64,000 nt of DNA from Bacillota bacterium (GCA_023425025.1 JAFADG010000029.1:1-64000); one strand, 5' to 3'; shown: positions 43,999 to 53,472, counted from the stretch's first letter. Numbers and translations are program-made. The notes: generated by a model not told the origin, from the sequence alone.

Positions 43999-44340
43999 AT
44001 GTTGACGTTTGAAAAGGCCAAGGAAATAGTGATCCGTGTCCTTACAGGTAAGGGCGGAAGCGATTCGTATCAGGATGCCCTTGAAGTGCTATTGCGGCAA
44101 TGCGACGATCATTTTGATACCGCCTATCCTATCGATGATTGGCATGAAGATATGGGGCCAGCACTCTTTTGGAAAATTCCAGTAGAAGACCTGCCGCAAG
44201 TTTCTTCGCCACTTTATTCTGACTTTGAGGAAGATCAGGAGTTTTACGGATGGACGCACTTCACAAAGCTTAGATGCCCAACGGTAATAATCCCTATTGA
44301 TAGCGACAAGGAGGAAAACGCAAATGATGACGCCCGATGA
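43999..44340 (+). CDS. Hypothetical phage protein (113 aa)
   Basis: AGGGAG precedes the ATG. The 113-residue acidic protein has no membrane segment and no recognisable domain. It overlaps the next gene by 17 bases. The 200 bases before it (43796-43998) contain no evident gene. Confidence 0.5.
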   Translation: MLTFEKAKEIVIRVLTGKGGSDSYQDALEVLLRQCDDHFDTAYPIDDWHEDMGPALFWKIPVEDLPQVSSPLYSDFEEDQEFYGWTHFTKLRCPTVIIPIDSDKEENANDDAR

Positions 44341-44572
44341 AGCCTTTACCCTGGGGCAGGCCACAATAAAAGGATTGCCGCCACATAGCCCGGTTGTTGT
44401 GGATAGCGAAATGCTCCGCGCCCTCCTGGCGGGGTACAGAGCGAATGAAACGGCCATTCAAAGCGCGTTACATTGGTTGAGCGGGCCACCGTTTAAAGAA
44501 ACGGATGTGGCAAGCGCAATTGTAAGCCTTAAACAACGCGGCCCGGAGCCGGGCGGGGAGGTAGAAAAATGA
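44324..44572 (+). CDS. Hypothetical phage protein (82 aa)
   Basis: AAGGAGG lies nine bases before the ATG. The protein is 82 residues long, helical and acidic, with no recognised domain. It overlaps both neighbours by a few bases, so it is part of a coupled set of three small genes ahead of the recombinase. Confidence 0.55.
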   Translation: MMTPDEAFTLGQATIKGLPPHSPVVVDSEMLRALLAGYRANETAIQSALHWLSGPPFKETDVASAIVSLKQRGPEPGGEVEK

Positions 44573-44820
44573 TTACACGGCAGGATTTAGATAGGATGGT
44601 CGGGCAGGTCTTACGGGTACGCTGGCGGCACAATCCCGGGTTTGGACGCGATGTGCGAGTCTATGAGGGCTTTGGTATCGTGCGCAAAAGCAGAGATGTT
44701 GGCGTTACCTCTCCATTGCGCAAGTATGATGATTACTTACGCAAGGAGGATCTGGGTATCACTTGGGAAGCTGTGCAGGTAAATGTGACCTGGAAATGGC
44801 CGGGCGGGGAGGGATCATAA
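44569..44820 (+). CDS. Hypothetical phage protein (83 aa)
   Basis: This is a basic, beta-rich 83-residue protein (VLRVRWRHNPGFGRDVRVYE). It overlaps the preceding stop by four bases and the next start by one. It has no recognised domain. Confidence 0.55.
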   Translation: MITRQDLDRMVGQVLRVRWRHNPGFGRDVRVYEGFGIVRKSRDVGVTSPLRKYDDYLRKEDLGITWEAVQVNVTWKWPGGEGS

Positions 44821-45422
44821 TGGAATTCGTTCACCCGATCAGGGACAATGAGCAGGTCCACGAAATCGAAAAGCGCCTGGAAGAAAGAAAGGGTACAGAA
44901 AAGGGCTGGCGGCAGTATATGCTTTTCGAGCTTGGCATATATACGGGCCTGCGCATTTCTGACCTTGCCCGCTTGAAAGTGGATGATGTGCGCGGGCGCG
45001 ACGTGCTGACCATGCGGGAGAAGAAAACGAAAAAACAAACCGCCCTGCCGCTATCGAAAAAGATTCAAAGGATCATCCGCAATGAGCTTAAAGGGTTGCC
45101 GGGCGATCAGTATATTTTTCTTTCGCCCCACAAGACCAAACCCACCAAGAAGCATCCAGAGCGCCGGGCCGGGCTGGCCCAGCCGATCAGCAGGAAGACG
45201 GCTTATAACTATGTGAACGACATTGCCAACGAAATAGGCATAAGCTTTCAAATAGGCTGCCATACTCTGCGCAAGACGTTTGGTTATCACTTTTACAAGA
45301 AGACCGGGAAAATTGGCCTGCTGACTATCTGGTTCAATCATTCTTCCGAGGAAGTGACAAAGCGGTACATAGGCATCAACCTGGATGAATTGGCCGGATA
45401 TGTAAAGAACTTTGAAATATAA
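44820..45422 (+). CDS. Small tyrosine recombinase, catalytic domain only
   Basis: The 200-residue protein has the XerC/D-type catalytic residues: Arg in GIYTGLRISDLARL, Lys after the DV stretch, HTLRKTFGYHF (H-x-x-R), His in FNHSSEE and Tyr in KRYIG. The arm-binding and core-binding domains are absent or reduced to about 45 residues. It sits mid-prophage before the packaging genes, so it is not the integrase. Such short recombinases are common at this position and may have a regulatory or resolution role. Confidence 0.8.
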   Translation: MEFVHPIRDNEQVHEIEKRLEERKGTEKGWRQYMLFELGIYTGLRISDLARLKVDDVRGRDVLTMREKKTKKQTALPLSKKIQRIIRNELKGLPGDQYIFLSPHKTKPTKKHPERRAGLAQPISRKTAYNYVNDIANEIGISFQIGCHTLRKTFGYHFYKKTGKIGLLTIWFNHSSEEVTKRYIGINLDELAGYVKNFEI

Positions 45423-45436
45423 ATATGGGGGTCCTA

Positions 45437-45520
45437 TTGACACTGTTTCCAAGCCATGGTAATATATGCTTGCAAAGGTATATACAAGCCCCGTTTCGAT
45501 AGTCGAAGCGGGGCTTTTGC
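45437..45520 (+). promoter_or_regulatory. Late promoter followed at once by a terminator
   Basis: TTGACA (45437-45442) and TAATAT (45460-45465), 17-bp spacer, give a start near 45472. Fifteen bases later lies a strong hairpin (AAGCCCCG...CGGGGCTT, 45487-45516) with a T-rich tail. This would yield an RNA of about 45-50 nt unless antiterminated, resembling pR'-tR' of lambda ahead of the packaging and lysis genes. Confidence 0.7.
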
Positions 45521-45585
45521 TTTGCCCGCGCATGCTTTCATTCTCGCAAATAACCAAGCGTTTGGGATTATGGGGAGAACCAACA

Positions 45586-45921
45586 ATGGCGCAGCCATGG
45601 GCAGACAGGTTCTATAAAACCAAGCGTTGGCAGAAGTGCCGCAATGCTTACTTCAATAGCCAGCACGGCATTTGTGAAGTATGCGGCGAGCCTGGGGAAA
45701 TTGTACACCACATCGAGCCATTGACAGAAGATAACATAAACGATCCTGAAATTGCATTAGGTTGGGACAACCTGCAATTATGCTGCTGGAGTTGTCACGA
45801 AAAAACCAAGACCAAGGACGGCATACCAATCCGCGAGGATATTTCCTTTGACGATGACGGCAACGTTATCCCGACAGGCAAACGCATAGCCCCCCTATCA
45901 AAAACCCCTGGGGGTGCCTAA
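45586..45921 (+). CDS. HNH endonuclease, packaging-associated
   Basis: The 111-residue protein has the HNH metal-binding fold: CEVCGEPGEIVHHIEPLTED at residues 28-47, with CC...C...H in NLQLCCWSCHEKTK. Phages with P27-type small terminases need such HNH proteins for genome packaging. GGGGAG precedes the ATG. It is the first gene of the late operon, followed by the terminase subunits. Confidence 0.87.
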   Translation: MAQPWADRFYKTKRWQKCRNAYFNSQHGICEVCGEPGEIVHHIEPLTEDNINDPEIALGWDNLQLCCWSCHEKTKTKDGIPIREDISFDDDGNVIPTGKRIAPLSKTPGGA

Positions 45922-45997
45922 AGGAGAGCGGAGCGGATAGGTGCAAATAACGCACAGATAGGCGTATGCCCCCCTACCCCAAAGGAGGTGGAAGGTT

Positions 45998-46399
45998 ATA
46001 AAATCAGATGATTATGTAAAGGCCCAAGAAAGACGGATTAATAAAGAAATCAAAAATTTAAAGAGGGTTATGCAGGATGCGCCGGAAGACCTTCTCACCG
46101 CTGCCGATGGGCTTATAAAACGGGCCGCTTTTATGCGCATTACCCTGGAAGATTACGAGGAAGACCTTACAAAATACGGCCATACGGAGATGTTTACACA
46201 GTCTGAAAAGACCGATCCTTACGAACGGGAACGCCCTATGGCCCGGCTGCATATCAGTATGGCAAAGAATTACCAGACCACCATGCAGCGCCTTTTCGAG
46301 TTGATACCCAAGAAGCCCGCCGACCCGGTAGACCCCACCTATGAAAGGTTCTTTGGCGGCGCAAATGGCGGCCCGCAAGCAAGCAGCGGCGGCGAATAA
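45998..46399 (+). CDS. Terminase small subunit, P27 family
   Basis: The protein has the P27 small terminase core (LLTAADGLIKRAAFMRITLEDY; DPYERERPMARLHISMAKNYQ). The frame extends upstream of the first ATG (46070) to an AAAGGAGG site, whose best-spaced codon is ATA (45998) where family members have Met (then KSDDYVKAQERR). If ATA is not used, the product begins at 46070, lacking 24 conserved residues (109 aa in place of 133). A start-codon loss would suit a decaying prophage. It overlaps terL by 59 bases. Confidence 0.75.
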   Translation: MKSDDYVKAQERRINKEIKNLKRVMQDAPEDLLTAADGLIKRAAFMRITLEDYEEDLTKYGHTEMFTQSEKTDPYERERPMARLHISMAKNYQTTMQRLFELIPKKPADPVDPTYERFFGGANGGPQASSGGE

Positions 46400-47465
46400 A
46401 TCCATTCCGCTTGCCAAGCGGAACTATGTCCTTGAATACTGGCACGAAATCGAAAGCGGGCGCGAAGTTGTGCCGGAGCGCATCCGGCAGCTTTACGCTA
46501 AGCTTGCGCAGGACATAGTAAACCCTGTATTTCCATGGGTGTATGATGCTGGCCGGGCGAACTACCCCATTGAGTACATCGAAACTTTTTGCACTCACTC
46601 AAAAGGCAAGTGGGCCGGGAAGCCTGTTATATTGGAGCCATGGCAAAAGGCAGCCGTCGCGGCTGCCTTTGGTTTTGTCCATAAAACAACGCGCATCCGC
46701 AAATATACGCGCGTCGATTTGTTTGTTGGCCGCAAAAACGGAAAGTCTACGCTGGCCGCTGGCATCGGCCTATATATGATGACCTCTGACGGCGAGGGAG
46801 GCGCGGAGGTTTACAGCCTTGCAACAAAAAAGGATCAGGCAAAAATCATTTGGCTGGAAGCCAAGCGCATGGCGCAGAAAAACCCCATATTGCGCAAGCT
46901 CATCCGCCGCCTTGTGGGAGAAATTCTCTATGACAAGGCTTTTGCTGTTTTCAAGCCCCTTGCCAGCGAAAGCGATACCCTGGACGGCCTGAATACAAGT
47001 TGCGGCATGGTGGATGAACTGCACGCCATCAAGGACAAAAACCTGATAGACGTTATTGTTGACAGTATGACAGCCCGTTTACAACCCATGCTTTGGATAT
47101 TCACCACCATGGGCACGGTGCGGGAATCTGTTTTCGATGATGCCTATGAGTATGATTGCAAGGTGCTGGACGGGCAATTTGACGATCCGCACACCCTGGC
47201 GATCATCTACGAACTGGACAAAGGCGACGATTGGCGGGATGAATCCTGTTGGAAAAAGCCGAATCCCGGCCTTGGAACCATCAAGGATATTGAAAAATTC
47301 CGGGCCAAGGTCAACAAGGCCAAGAACAAGCCCAATGAAGTAAAGAACCTGCTTTGCAAGGACTTCAACCGCCGAGAAACCAGCACGGAATCCTGGCTAT
47401 CTTACGATCAGCTTTATAACCCGGAAACCTTTGACCCCAAGGAAATGAAATTTGATTACGGCAGG
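46341..47465 (+). pseudogene. Terminase large subunit, truncated (ATPase domain only)
   Basis: The packaging ATPase is intact to about residue 375: Walker A GRKNGKST, Walker B CGMVDELHA, and EPWQKAAVAAAFG before them. The RNase H-like nuclease domain is missing. At about 47465 the sequence passes, without a stop, into DNA coding for a different protein in another frame, so the frame runs on to a stop at 47645 with a nonsense tail (PCRNVAGSDAHFHS). This is the left edge of an internal deletion. Confidence 0.87.
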
Positions 47466-47865
47466 ATCAACAGAACCAGACCTTGCCGAAATGTGGCCGG
47501 AAGTGACGCTCACTTTCACAGCCCCCTATCCCTACGCCCTATCCACGGCCATCAAAAGCGGAGATGTGGGCAATGTCTTGACATATACCGGGGATATCCG
47601 GGCATGGCCGACGATCACATATCAGCCAGCATCCAACAAGGTTAGCCCGCAATGGTCCAACGGGCAGAAAATCATCACCCTTGATTATACGGTACAGGCC
47701 GGGCATACCGTCATTATTGACTGTGCGAAACACTTCATCACGGATAATGGTTTATCCGTGATGGAGCACATGACCTTGCTTTCCGATTGGCTTTTTCTTG
47801 ATAAGGGCCAAAATACAATAGCAGGTGCAGGCGGCACCGTGCAATGGAGGGATATCTGCTTATGA
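47466..47865 (+). pseudogene. Distal tail protein (Dit), C-terminal fragment
   Basis: From about 47466 the DNA codes in a different frame for WPEVTLTFTAPYPYALSTAI, TITYQPASNKV and WQ-type beta-rich sequence, the C-terminal half of siphovirus distal tail proteins. It ends at a TGA that overlaps the next ATG. The N-terminal half and its own start are missing. This is the right edge of the deletion. Confidence 0.75.
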
Positions 47866-49754
47866 TTATGATGTTTTTTGATAGGTTCGAAAAACGCATA
47901 GCAGATATTGATACCATCACGTCATGCCAGCATACGGAAAACGAAGGCCAAAATATTCTATCCGTATTGGGGTTCAATATCCCCAAAGAAGCCAAGTATG
48001 TGGCCTTCCGTGACCTGGATGGCGATTTGCAGCTTTTTGAAATCCGCACACGGGAAGATGATCCGATAACCAAGCAGACAGGGCTTTATGCGGAGCATGA
48101 CTATTACGAACTGTTGACAGACTTCCCTATTGAAGATATCCGCCCCACGAATGTACAGGCAGGGCTTGCCCTTACGCAAGCCCTGAATGGAACACGCTGG
48201 CAACCCGGAAATATCATCGAAACGGGTCTTGCATCCACGAGGTGGTATTACATCCCCCACACCACGGCTTTGGCTGACATAGCGGAAAAATGGGGAGTAC
48301 GCCTTAAACCGCGGATTACCGTATCTGGCGCGCATATCAGCGGTCGATACATTGACATCAAAAGCAAGGCCCCTGTTTGGCGCGGAAAGCGTTTTGAAAT
48401 CGGCAAGGATATTTTATCGGCCAAATATATCCTAGATGATAGAAACGTCATTACAGCCCTTATAGGGCGCGGAAAAGGCGAAGAAACAGGCGACGGGTAC
48501 GGGCGGCGGATAGATTTTTCAGATGTCGTTTGGTCAAAAGGAAACGGCGATCCAGCCAACAAGCCAGCGGGGCAAAATTACGTTGAAGACCCGGAAGCCA
48601 CGGTGCAATATGGCATATTGGGCACTAGGCCGCGCGTAACAACAAAGGTATATGGTGACATAACCGAACCCGCTGCCCTTCTGGCGGCCACATGGGCCGA
48701 TTTGCAGACGGTTTGCCAGCCCGTATTATCTTCCACTATTACGGCCATGGACTTGGAGCGGATAGGCTTCCCCCATGAGGCGGCCCGCTATGGGGATGAG
48801 GTGGCCTTTATCGCTGATGGCATCCGCGCCCGGGCGTCTATCGTTTCCATTGTCCGCGAATATGCCCAAAATGGGCAGGATGTTTTGCAATTGGGGGCAT
48901 TGCGGGATTCCGTGGCGTCCAGCGTCGCAAAGCTCACCCGCTCTATGAATAGCACAGCGGCAGCAGCGGCAGCAGGGGCAGCCATTGCGCAGCAAAACCC
49001 GTCCTTATTGCAGGGCTATCTTGATACGATGATAACCCGCATCCTATCTACCGGGACCCATTTATATACCGATCCGCTGGACGGGGGCCTTGTGCTCGAA
49101 AGCGCGGACGGCACAACGGCCACGAAGATTACAGGGCAAGGGCATCTATGCGCTAACGCAAAAATTGGCGGCCAATGGCAATGGCGGACCGCTATAGACG
49201 GTAACGGCATTGTCGCGGATATGATTACCGTTGGTATCTTGCGTGCAAGCCTTATAAAAATTCTTGGTACAGACCTTTTCTATTGGGATGCTTCAAATAT
49301 CTTCATCATTTCACCTGATGACCATAACAAGCAAATCCGCATCGGCTGCTACGATGGAACGAATTATGGCATTGGGTACACAAAGGACGGCGGCCAGACC
49401 TGGAAAAACGCCATTGGCTTTGATGGCGTTGTTTTTTCAGTGGATACCTTGCAAAACCAGATCGATACCCAAGGGAATGCACTGACCGAACTAAATGAGC
49501 TTGTCACCACAAGTTTCCGGGTTACTGGCGAAGGCGTTATTGTTGGGAAAAGCAACGTCCCAACATCTGTTTTAGTTGCTGCTGACCGGGTAGCAATCCG
49601 GGATCAGCATAACAATGAAGTTACAAAAGTGACTGACAGCATGATGGAAATTGAAAACGCCAGAATCCGTAAGCAGCTTGAAGTGGGCTATGTTGCCCAG
49701 GTCAAAATGTCTGATGGAAGCTGTGCGTTCAAATGGATAGGAGAAGAATTATAA
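47862..49754 (+). CDS. Tail endopeptidase / tail-associated protein (Tal-like)
   Basis: The 630-residue protein matches the Prophage_tail family, the tail-tip protein after Dit. The N-terminal half (QLFEIRTREDDPITKQTGLY; FEIGKDILSAKYILDDRNVI) forms the tail hub, and the C-terminal half is a beta-rich region with a peptidase-like or fibre role. Its ATG overlaps the Dit stop (ATGA) and its stop overlaps the next start (TAATG). It looks intact. Confidence 0.8.
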   Translation: MIMMFFDRFEKRIADIDTITSCQHTENEGQNILSVLGFNIPKEAKYVAFRDLDGDLQLFEIRTREDDPITKQTGLYAEHDYYELLTDFPIEDIRPTNVQAGLALTQALNGTRWQPGNIIETGLASTRWYYIPHTTALADIAEKWGVRLKPRITVSGAHISGRYIDIKSKAPVWRGKRFEIGKDILSAKYILDDRNVITALIGRGKGEETGDGYGRRIDFSDVVWSKGNGDPANKPAGQNYVEDPEATVQYGILGTRPRVTTKVYGDITEPAALLAATWADLQTVCQPVLSSTITAMDLERIGFPHEAARYGDEVAFIADGIRARASIVSIVREYAQNGQDVLQLGALRDSVASSVAKLTRSMNSTAAAAAAGAAIAQQNPSLLQGYLDTMITRILSTGTHLYTDPLDGGLVLESADGTTATKITGQGHLCANAKIGGQWQWRTAIDGNGIVADMITVGILRASLIKILGTDLFYWDASNIFIISPDDHNKQIRIGCYDGTNYGIGYTKDGGQTWKNAIGFDGVVFSVDTLQNQIDTQGNALTELNELVTTSFRVTGEGVIVGKSNVPTSVLVAADRVAIRDQHNNEVTKVTDSMMEIENARIRKQLEVGYVAQVKMSDGSCAFKWIGEEL

Positions 49755-52186
49755 TGCCAACCATGCAATTTTCCCTTTCTGATTTCACGAATAAGAATGC
49801 GGATTTGCGTGCAGGAAACACTTTTTCCGCCTATGCCAGCGGGACGGGTGTGCCAAATGCCTTTATAACGGGAGCAAGGCTTACCCTTAACAATATCCGC
49901 GCTTATTCTGTGCAATGCTATTTGGATATCGTGAAGGGCGGTGGGACAGGCAGAACGGCCAATCTTGCCCAAAACTCCAACATCCACAGCCAAACAGTGG
50001 CCTTGACGGAATTCATCAACTCTTTGGCGCAGGCCGGGGCGGGAACGATCAATTTCACCGTTCGCGCCAGTGGCGGCAGCACGGGAAATCTAATCAATCT
50101 ACGCGACAATGTAAGCGGCATTTTGGAGATTGATTATTTTGTCCCGGTCAGTGATTTTTCTCTGAACAAGGGAGAATTGGACGCAGGCGACACCATCACG
50201 GCGACCATTACGCCCGCGCACGCATCGGCTACGCATGTTATAACATGGCGTTTTCAGACGGTCCACAAAACTTATGAAAGTGTTTCAAATTTAAATACCC
50301 CGCAATCTATCCCATTTAATTCCGCGCTTGCCGTCCCTATTGGATGGCTTGACGCTATCCCGGACAAAGAAAACGAAACGGCCTCCGCGACCCTGGAAAC
50401 AAAGATAGGCGGCATTTCTACTGGCAGCATAACCAAGTATTTTGTCATCAAGGCAGGGGCTGGCGTCCTGCCCACCATCGGCAATTTGCTTGCGGAACGT
50501 ATTAACAACGGTGTTCCATCCGGGTGGGGCGTTTATGTCCAGGGAAAAAGCGGCGTAAGGCTGACCGTACAAAATGCCTTAGGGGCATACGGAAGCAATA
50601 TAGCAAGCATGAAAATCACAGGGGGCGGCTATCAGGGCAATGCATCCCCATATGAAACCGGGCCTATAAATGCTATCGGGAATGTCGTTTGCGCGGTTGA
50701 AGTAACGGATACCAGGGGCCGCAAGGCAACCAAAACCGTTACAATAACGTTTGTGGCCTATTATGTGCCGCAGATCACCGACGTTGACGCCGTGCGCTGC
50801 AACCAGAATGGCACCATATCCAGTTCCGGCGTATATGCAAAAGTCACCGTCTTTTATGACTTCGCACGAGTAGCCGAGAAAAACACTATCAAATCCATGA
50901 CATATCATTCACGGCCTTACACGGGCGGCCAACAATATGCGCAGCAGGCCAGCCAGATAATTGCAATTGGTGGTAACAAGGTTATTGGTGGCGCTTATGC
51001 GGCAAATAGCAGCTATGTTATAAAGGTAATTCTGCAAGATGAATTCAACACCATCGAAGCAATTGCGCTGCTGCCAACGGAAAAGGTTTTGATGCATTTT
51101 CGCTACGGCGGGCGTGGCGTGGCCTTTTTCAAAATAGCCGAAATTCCCGATGCCGTAGAGATTGCAGCGGATAAGGAGTTTTACTATAAAGGCCAAACGC
51201 TTGACCAACGTTTTGGCGGAATCGACATTCCCGGCATTTGGCCCGTTACATCTGGTGGTATCGGATTAGATACCGTGCCCGTTGGAAGCTACCTAAAAGG
51301 CAACGGCACAGGTGCGCTTGTACCCAGTACGCCCGCGCAAGTTCTCGCTGACATCGGCGCAGCAAGTGCCTCGCACAATCAATCCGCAAGCACCATTACA
51401 GCGGGTGCATTTGGGAGCGGCATTTACTATCATGATAACAACCCTGGAGAAGTCGGGACCGCAGCAGGGCAAGTAAATACCTTGCAGATACGCCAGCCTA
51501 CGTCCGGGGCAGACGCCTTTATGACTTTTCGTGTTGTCAATGATTTTTCTGTACACTTTGGCCTTGATGGCACAACAAATGATTTGTTTGTTGGTGGATA
51601 CGGAATGGGCGCAAATAAATACAAGGTATATCATGCTGGAAATACGCACGCCCATGGAATTGGCGATCTGTCTGGAGTTTTGCCACTGACTGGCGGAACA
51701 CTGTCCGGGAATATCACGATTCTCAACCCAGCAGCAGGCGCACGAACAACTATCAATCAATATGCAAATGCTGATACTCTACCGACTGACTTTAGATTCG
51801 GCGGGACAGATGGCAAATGGTCTTTGACGTGTCGCGGTTCGGGAGAGAGCTATTATGCTGCGTTATACTCCTACATAGGTGGAAAGTTCGTGCTCCGGCT
51901 AAATACAGATGGTTCCGTCATCGCAGACGGCCTATTTACCGCAAATGGATACCTACGGTCTGTATATAGTGGAAAAACAACAACGATAGGTTCCCAAAAC
52001 ACTGCATACTGCCATTACGACACGAATGCAGATGTAGGACATTTTTTCAACAAACAAATCCGGGTGGCATCTGACATTTACGCAGGTCCAGCTTATGACA
52101 AAAGGGTGTATCATGCCGGAAATGTCACATTTGGCACGGGGAATCCTTCAGGCGGCGTGGATGGCGACCTGTATTTCAAGTATTGA
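49754..52186 (+). CDS. Phage tail fibre / receptor-binding protein
   Basis: This 810-residue protein begins with a jelly-roll-like module (about residues 1-140) also found in the next gene, continues with beta-sandwich repeats, and has C-terminal glycine/serine-rich stretches near 550-650 (YHAGNTHAHGIGDLSG, typical of tail fibre attachment) repeated as YHAGNVTFG near the end. It probably contacts the host surface. Its start overlaps the stop of the previous gene. Confidence 0.7.
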   Translation: MPTMQFSLSDFTNKNADLRAGNTFSAYASGTGVPNAFITGARLTLNNIRAYSVQCYLDIVKGGGTGRTANLAQNSNIHSQTVALTEFINSLAQAGAGTINFTVRASGGSTGNLINLRDNVSGILEIDYFVPVSDFSLNKGELDAGDTITATITPAHASATHVITWRFQTVHKTYESVSNLNTPQSIPFNSALAVPIGWLDAIPDKENETASATLETKIGGISTGSITKYFVIKAGAGVLPTIGNLLAERINNGVPSGWGVYVQGKSGVRLTVQNALGAYGSNIASMKITGGGYQGNASPYETGPINAIGNVVCAVEVTDTRGRKATKTVTITFVAYYVPQITDVDAVRCNQNGTISSSGVYAKVTVFYDFARVAEKNTIKSMTYHSRPYTGGQQYAQQASQIIAIGGNKVIGGAYAANSSYVIKVILQDEFNTIEAIALLPTEKVLMHFRYGGRGVAFFKIAEIPDAVEIAADKEFYYKGQTLDQRFGGIDIPGIWPVTSGGIGLDTVPVGSYLKGNGTGALVPSTPAQVLADIGAASASHNQSASTITAGAFGSGIYYHDNNPGEVGTAAGQVNTLQIRQPTSGADAFMTFRVVNDFSVHFGLDGTTNDLFVGGYGMGANKYKVYHAGNTHAHGIGDLSGVLPLTGGTLSGNITILNPAAGARTTINQYANADTLPTDFRFGGTDGKWSLTCRGSGESYYAALYSYIGGKFVLRLNTDGSVIADGLFTANGYLRSVYSGKTTTIGSQNTAYCHYDTNADVGHFFNKQIRVASDIYAGPAYDKRVYHAGNVTFGTGNPSGGVDGDLYFKY

Positions 52187-52207
52187 TCCTAGAAGGGAGG
52201 TGCAGCT

Positions 52208-52750
52208 GTGGGCCAGATAACAGTAACACTTTCCGGGTTCGGCCCTACGGGCGACAAGGCCACTGGCGCTTCATTCACTTCATGGGGTTCTGGGCCTGCC
52301 ATCCTATATGGGAGGGTTACAAGCGCCACGCTGACGCTGCAAAACATTCGGACCTACGTGGCTACCTGCTACCTGGAGATATCCGTCGAAGGGTACGGAG
52401 CACAGATTTTAACAAACACCTTCGCCCTGGACAATGCTACGCACACGCAGACGGTGGGAATCTCGCAGCTTGCCGGGAACTTGCTGCTCAACGTCGGCGG
52501 CGGGGCTGTGATAACCTACTATGTGCGGCGGACAAGCGGTTCTGGTAATTCGTTCAACGTCCGGGAGAACACAGCGGGATACATCATCGTGAACTATGAA
52601 GAAATCCCGATCCCGTTCCTTATTAAGCAAGGCGGCACATGGCGAATCAGCGTATCAAACGGACGGGTAGGAGGTGTCTGGCGGAATGAAATGAATGCAT
52701 ACATGCGAATAGGTGGAATATGGCGGCTTGGCGTTGGCGGTTGGGGTTAA
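52208..52750 (+). CDS. Tail protein with a module shared with the fibre gene
   Basis: The 180-residue protein starts with GTG after GGGAGG. Its first 130 residues align by pattern with the N-terminal module of the preceding fibre protein (TLTLQNIRTYVATCYLEISV here; RLTLNNIRAYSVQCYLDIVK there). The tail (IRQGGTWR-like IKQGGTWRISVSNGRVGGVW) has tryptophan-glycine repeats. It is likely a small accessory tail-tip protein derived by duplication. Confidence 0.6.
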   Translation: MGQITVTLSGFGPTGDKATGASFTSWGSGPAILYGRVTSATLTLQNIRTYVATCYLEISVEGYGAQILTNTFALDNATHTQTVGISQLAGNLLLNVGGGAVITYYVRRTSGSGNSFNVRENTAGYIIVNYEEIPIPFLIKQGGTWRISVSNGRVGGVWRNEMNAYMRIGGIWRLGVGGWG

Positions 52751-52770
52751 CGAAGAAAGGAAGGGTATAT

Positions 52771-53226
52771 ATGAAAATTGGCGTCGTAGACAGGATCGTT
52801 AAGGTTGACAACATTTTTGGGGAGCGGGTCTATTACGAGGGGGCGTCCAGGCCGAGCTTGCGACTTTCTGGAATCAAAAGCGGTGTGTTGCCGGAAGACA
52901 TTGAAAGTCTGAAAGCGAACGATTGGCACATCTTCGATGACGATGTGACGGATGAAGAAATTTATGCATTTAGGGAGCGCGGTTGGGAGCCAGAAGACGA
53001 GCATGACACGAGGCTGCTTTCTGTGCAGACCGGGTATAACTTCTGCCAGGAATGCAGCATTGTGTTTATATCGGCCGATCCCTTGGAGGTTGAGCTTTCG
53101 CGCCTTCGGAAACAGCTTGCCCTGGTCGAGGCCGAAAAGGCGGATGCCGTTGCGGAAGTAAGTCGTCTTGCAGTGGAAAAAGGAACATTGACGGCAGAAG
53201 CTTCCGAAAAAAAGAAAGGAGAATAA
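52771..53226 (+). CDS. Tail-associated hypothetical protein (151 aa)
   Basis: AAGGAAGG precedes the ATG. The first 100 residues are mixed alpha/beta; the last 45 form a coiled coil (VELSRLRKQLALVEAEKADA). The order fibre, small proteins, lysis genes is usual for siphoviruses of Clostridia. No family is recognised. Confidence 0.55.
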   Translation: MKIGVVDRIVKVDNIFGERVYYEGASRPSLRLSGIKSGVLPEDIESLKANDWHIFDDDVTDEEIYAFRERGWEPEDEHDTRLLSVQTGYNFCQECSIVFISADPLEVELSRLRKQLALVEAEKADAVAEVSRLAVEKGTLTAEASEKKKGE

Positions 53227-53229
53227 TCC

Positions 53230-53421
53230 ATGCCAATAATTTTTGACAGCCCACAGCAAAAGGAAACGCTCTTTGGTATCTTACAAATGGTGCAAATCAA
53301 TGCACCTGTCAATATCGCCCGTCAGCAGATTATCCAGATTGATGATATGATACAGGCGGTGGCCGCAGGTGAAGTAAGAACCCCGCACCCATCAACCGAA
53401 CCAACGAAGGAAGCTAAATAA
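53230..53421 (+). CDS. Small phage protein (63 aa) before the lysis genes
   Basis: AAAGGAG lies before the ATG. The 63-residue protein is helical with a polar tail (PSTEPTKEAK). It resembles in size and position XkdX-type small tail genes, but similarity cannot be claimed. Confidence 0.55.
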   Translation: MPIIFDSPQQKETLFGILQMVQINAPVNIARQQIIQIDDMIQAVAAGEVRTPHPSTEPTKEAK

Positions 53422-53472
53422 AAGGTTGCGTCTTAAATGGATGCAGCCTTTTGAATTTTATGAGGTGATACC

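Noticed and set aside
47452..47475. A TTG start for an independent gene encoding the Dit fragment
   Set aside because: No ribosome site is present and the codons before the Dit-like sequence belong to the terL side of the fusion.
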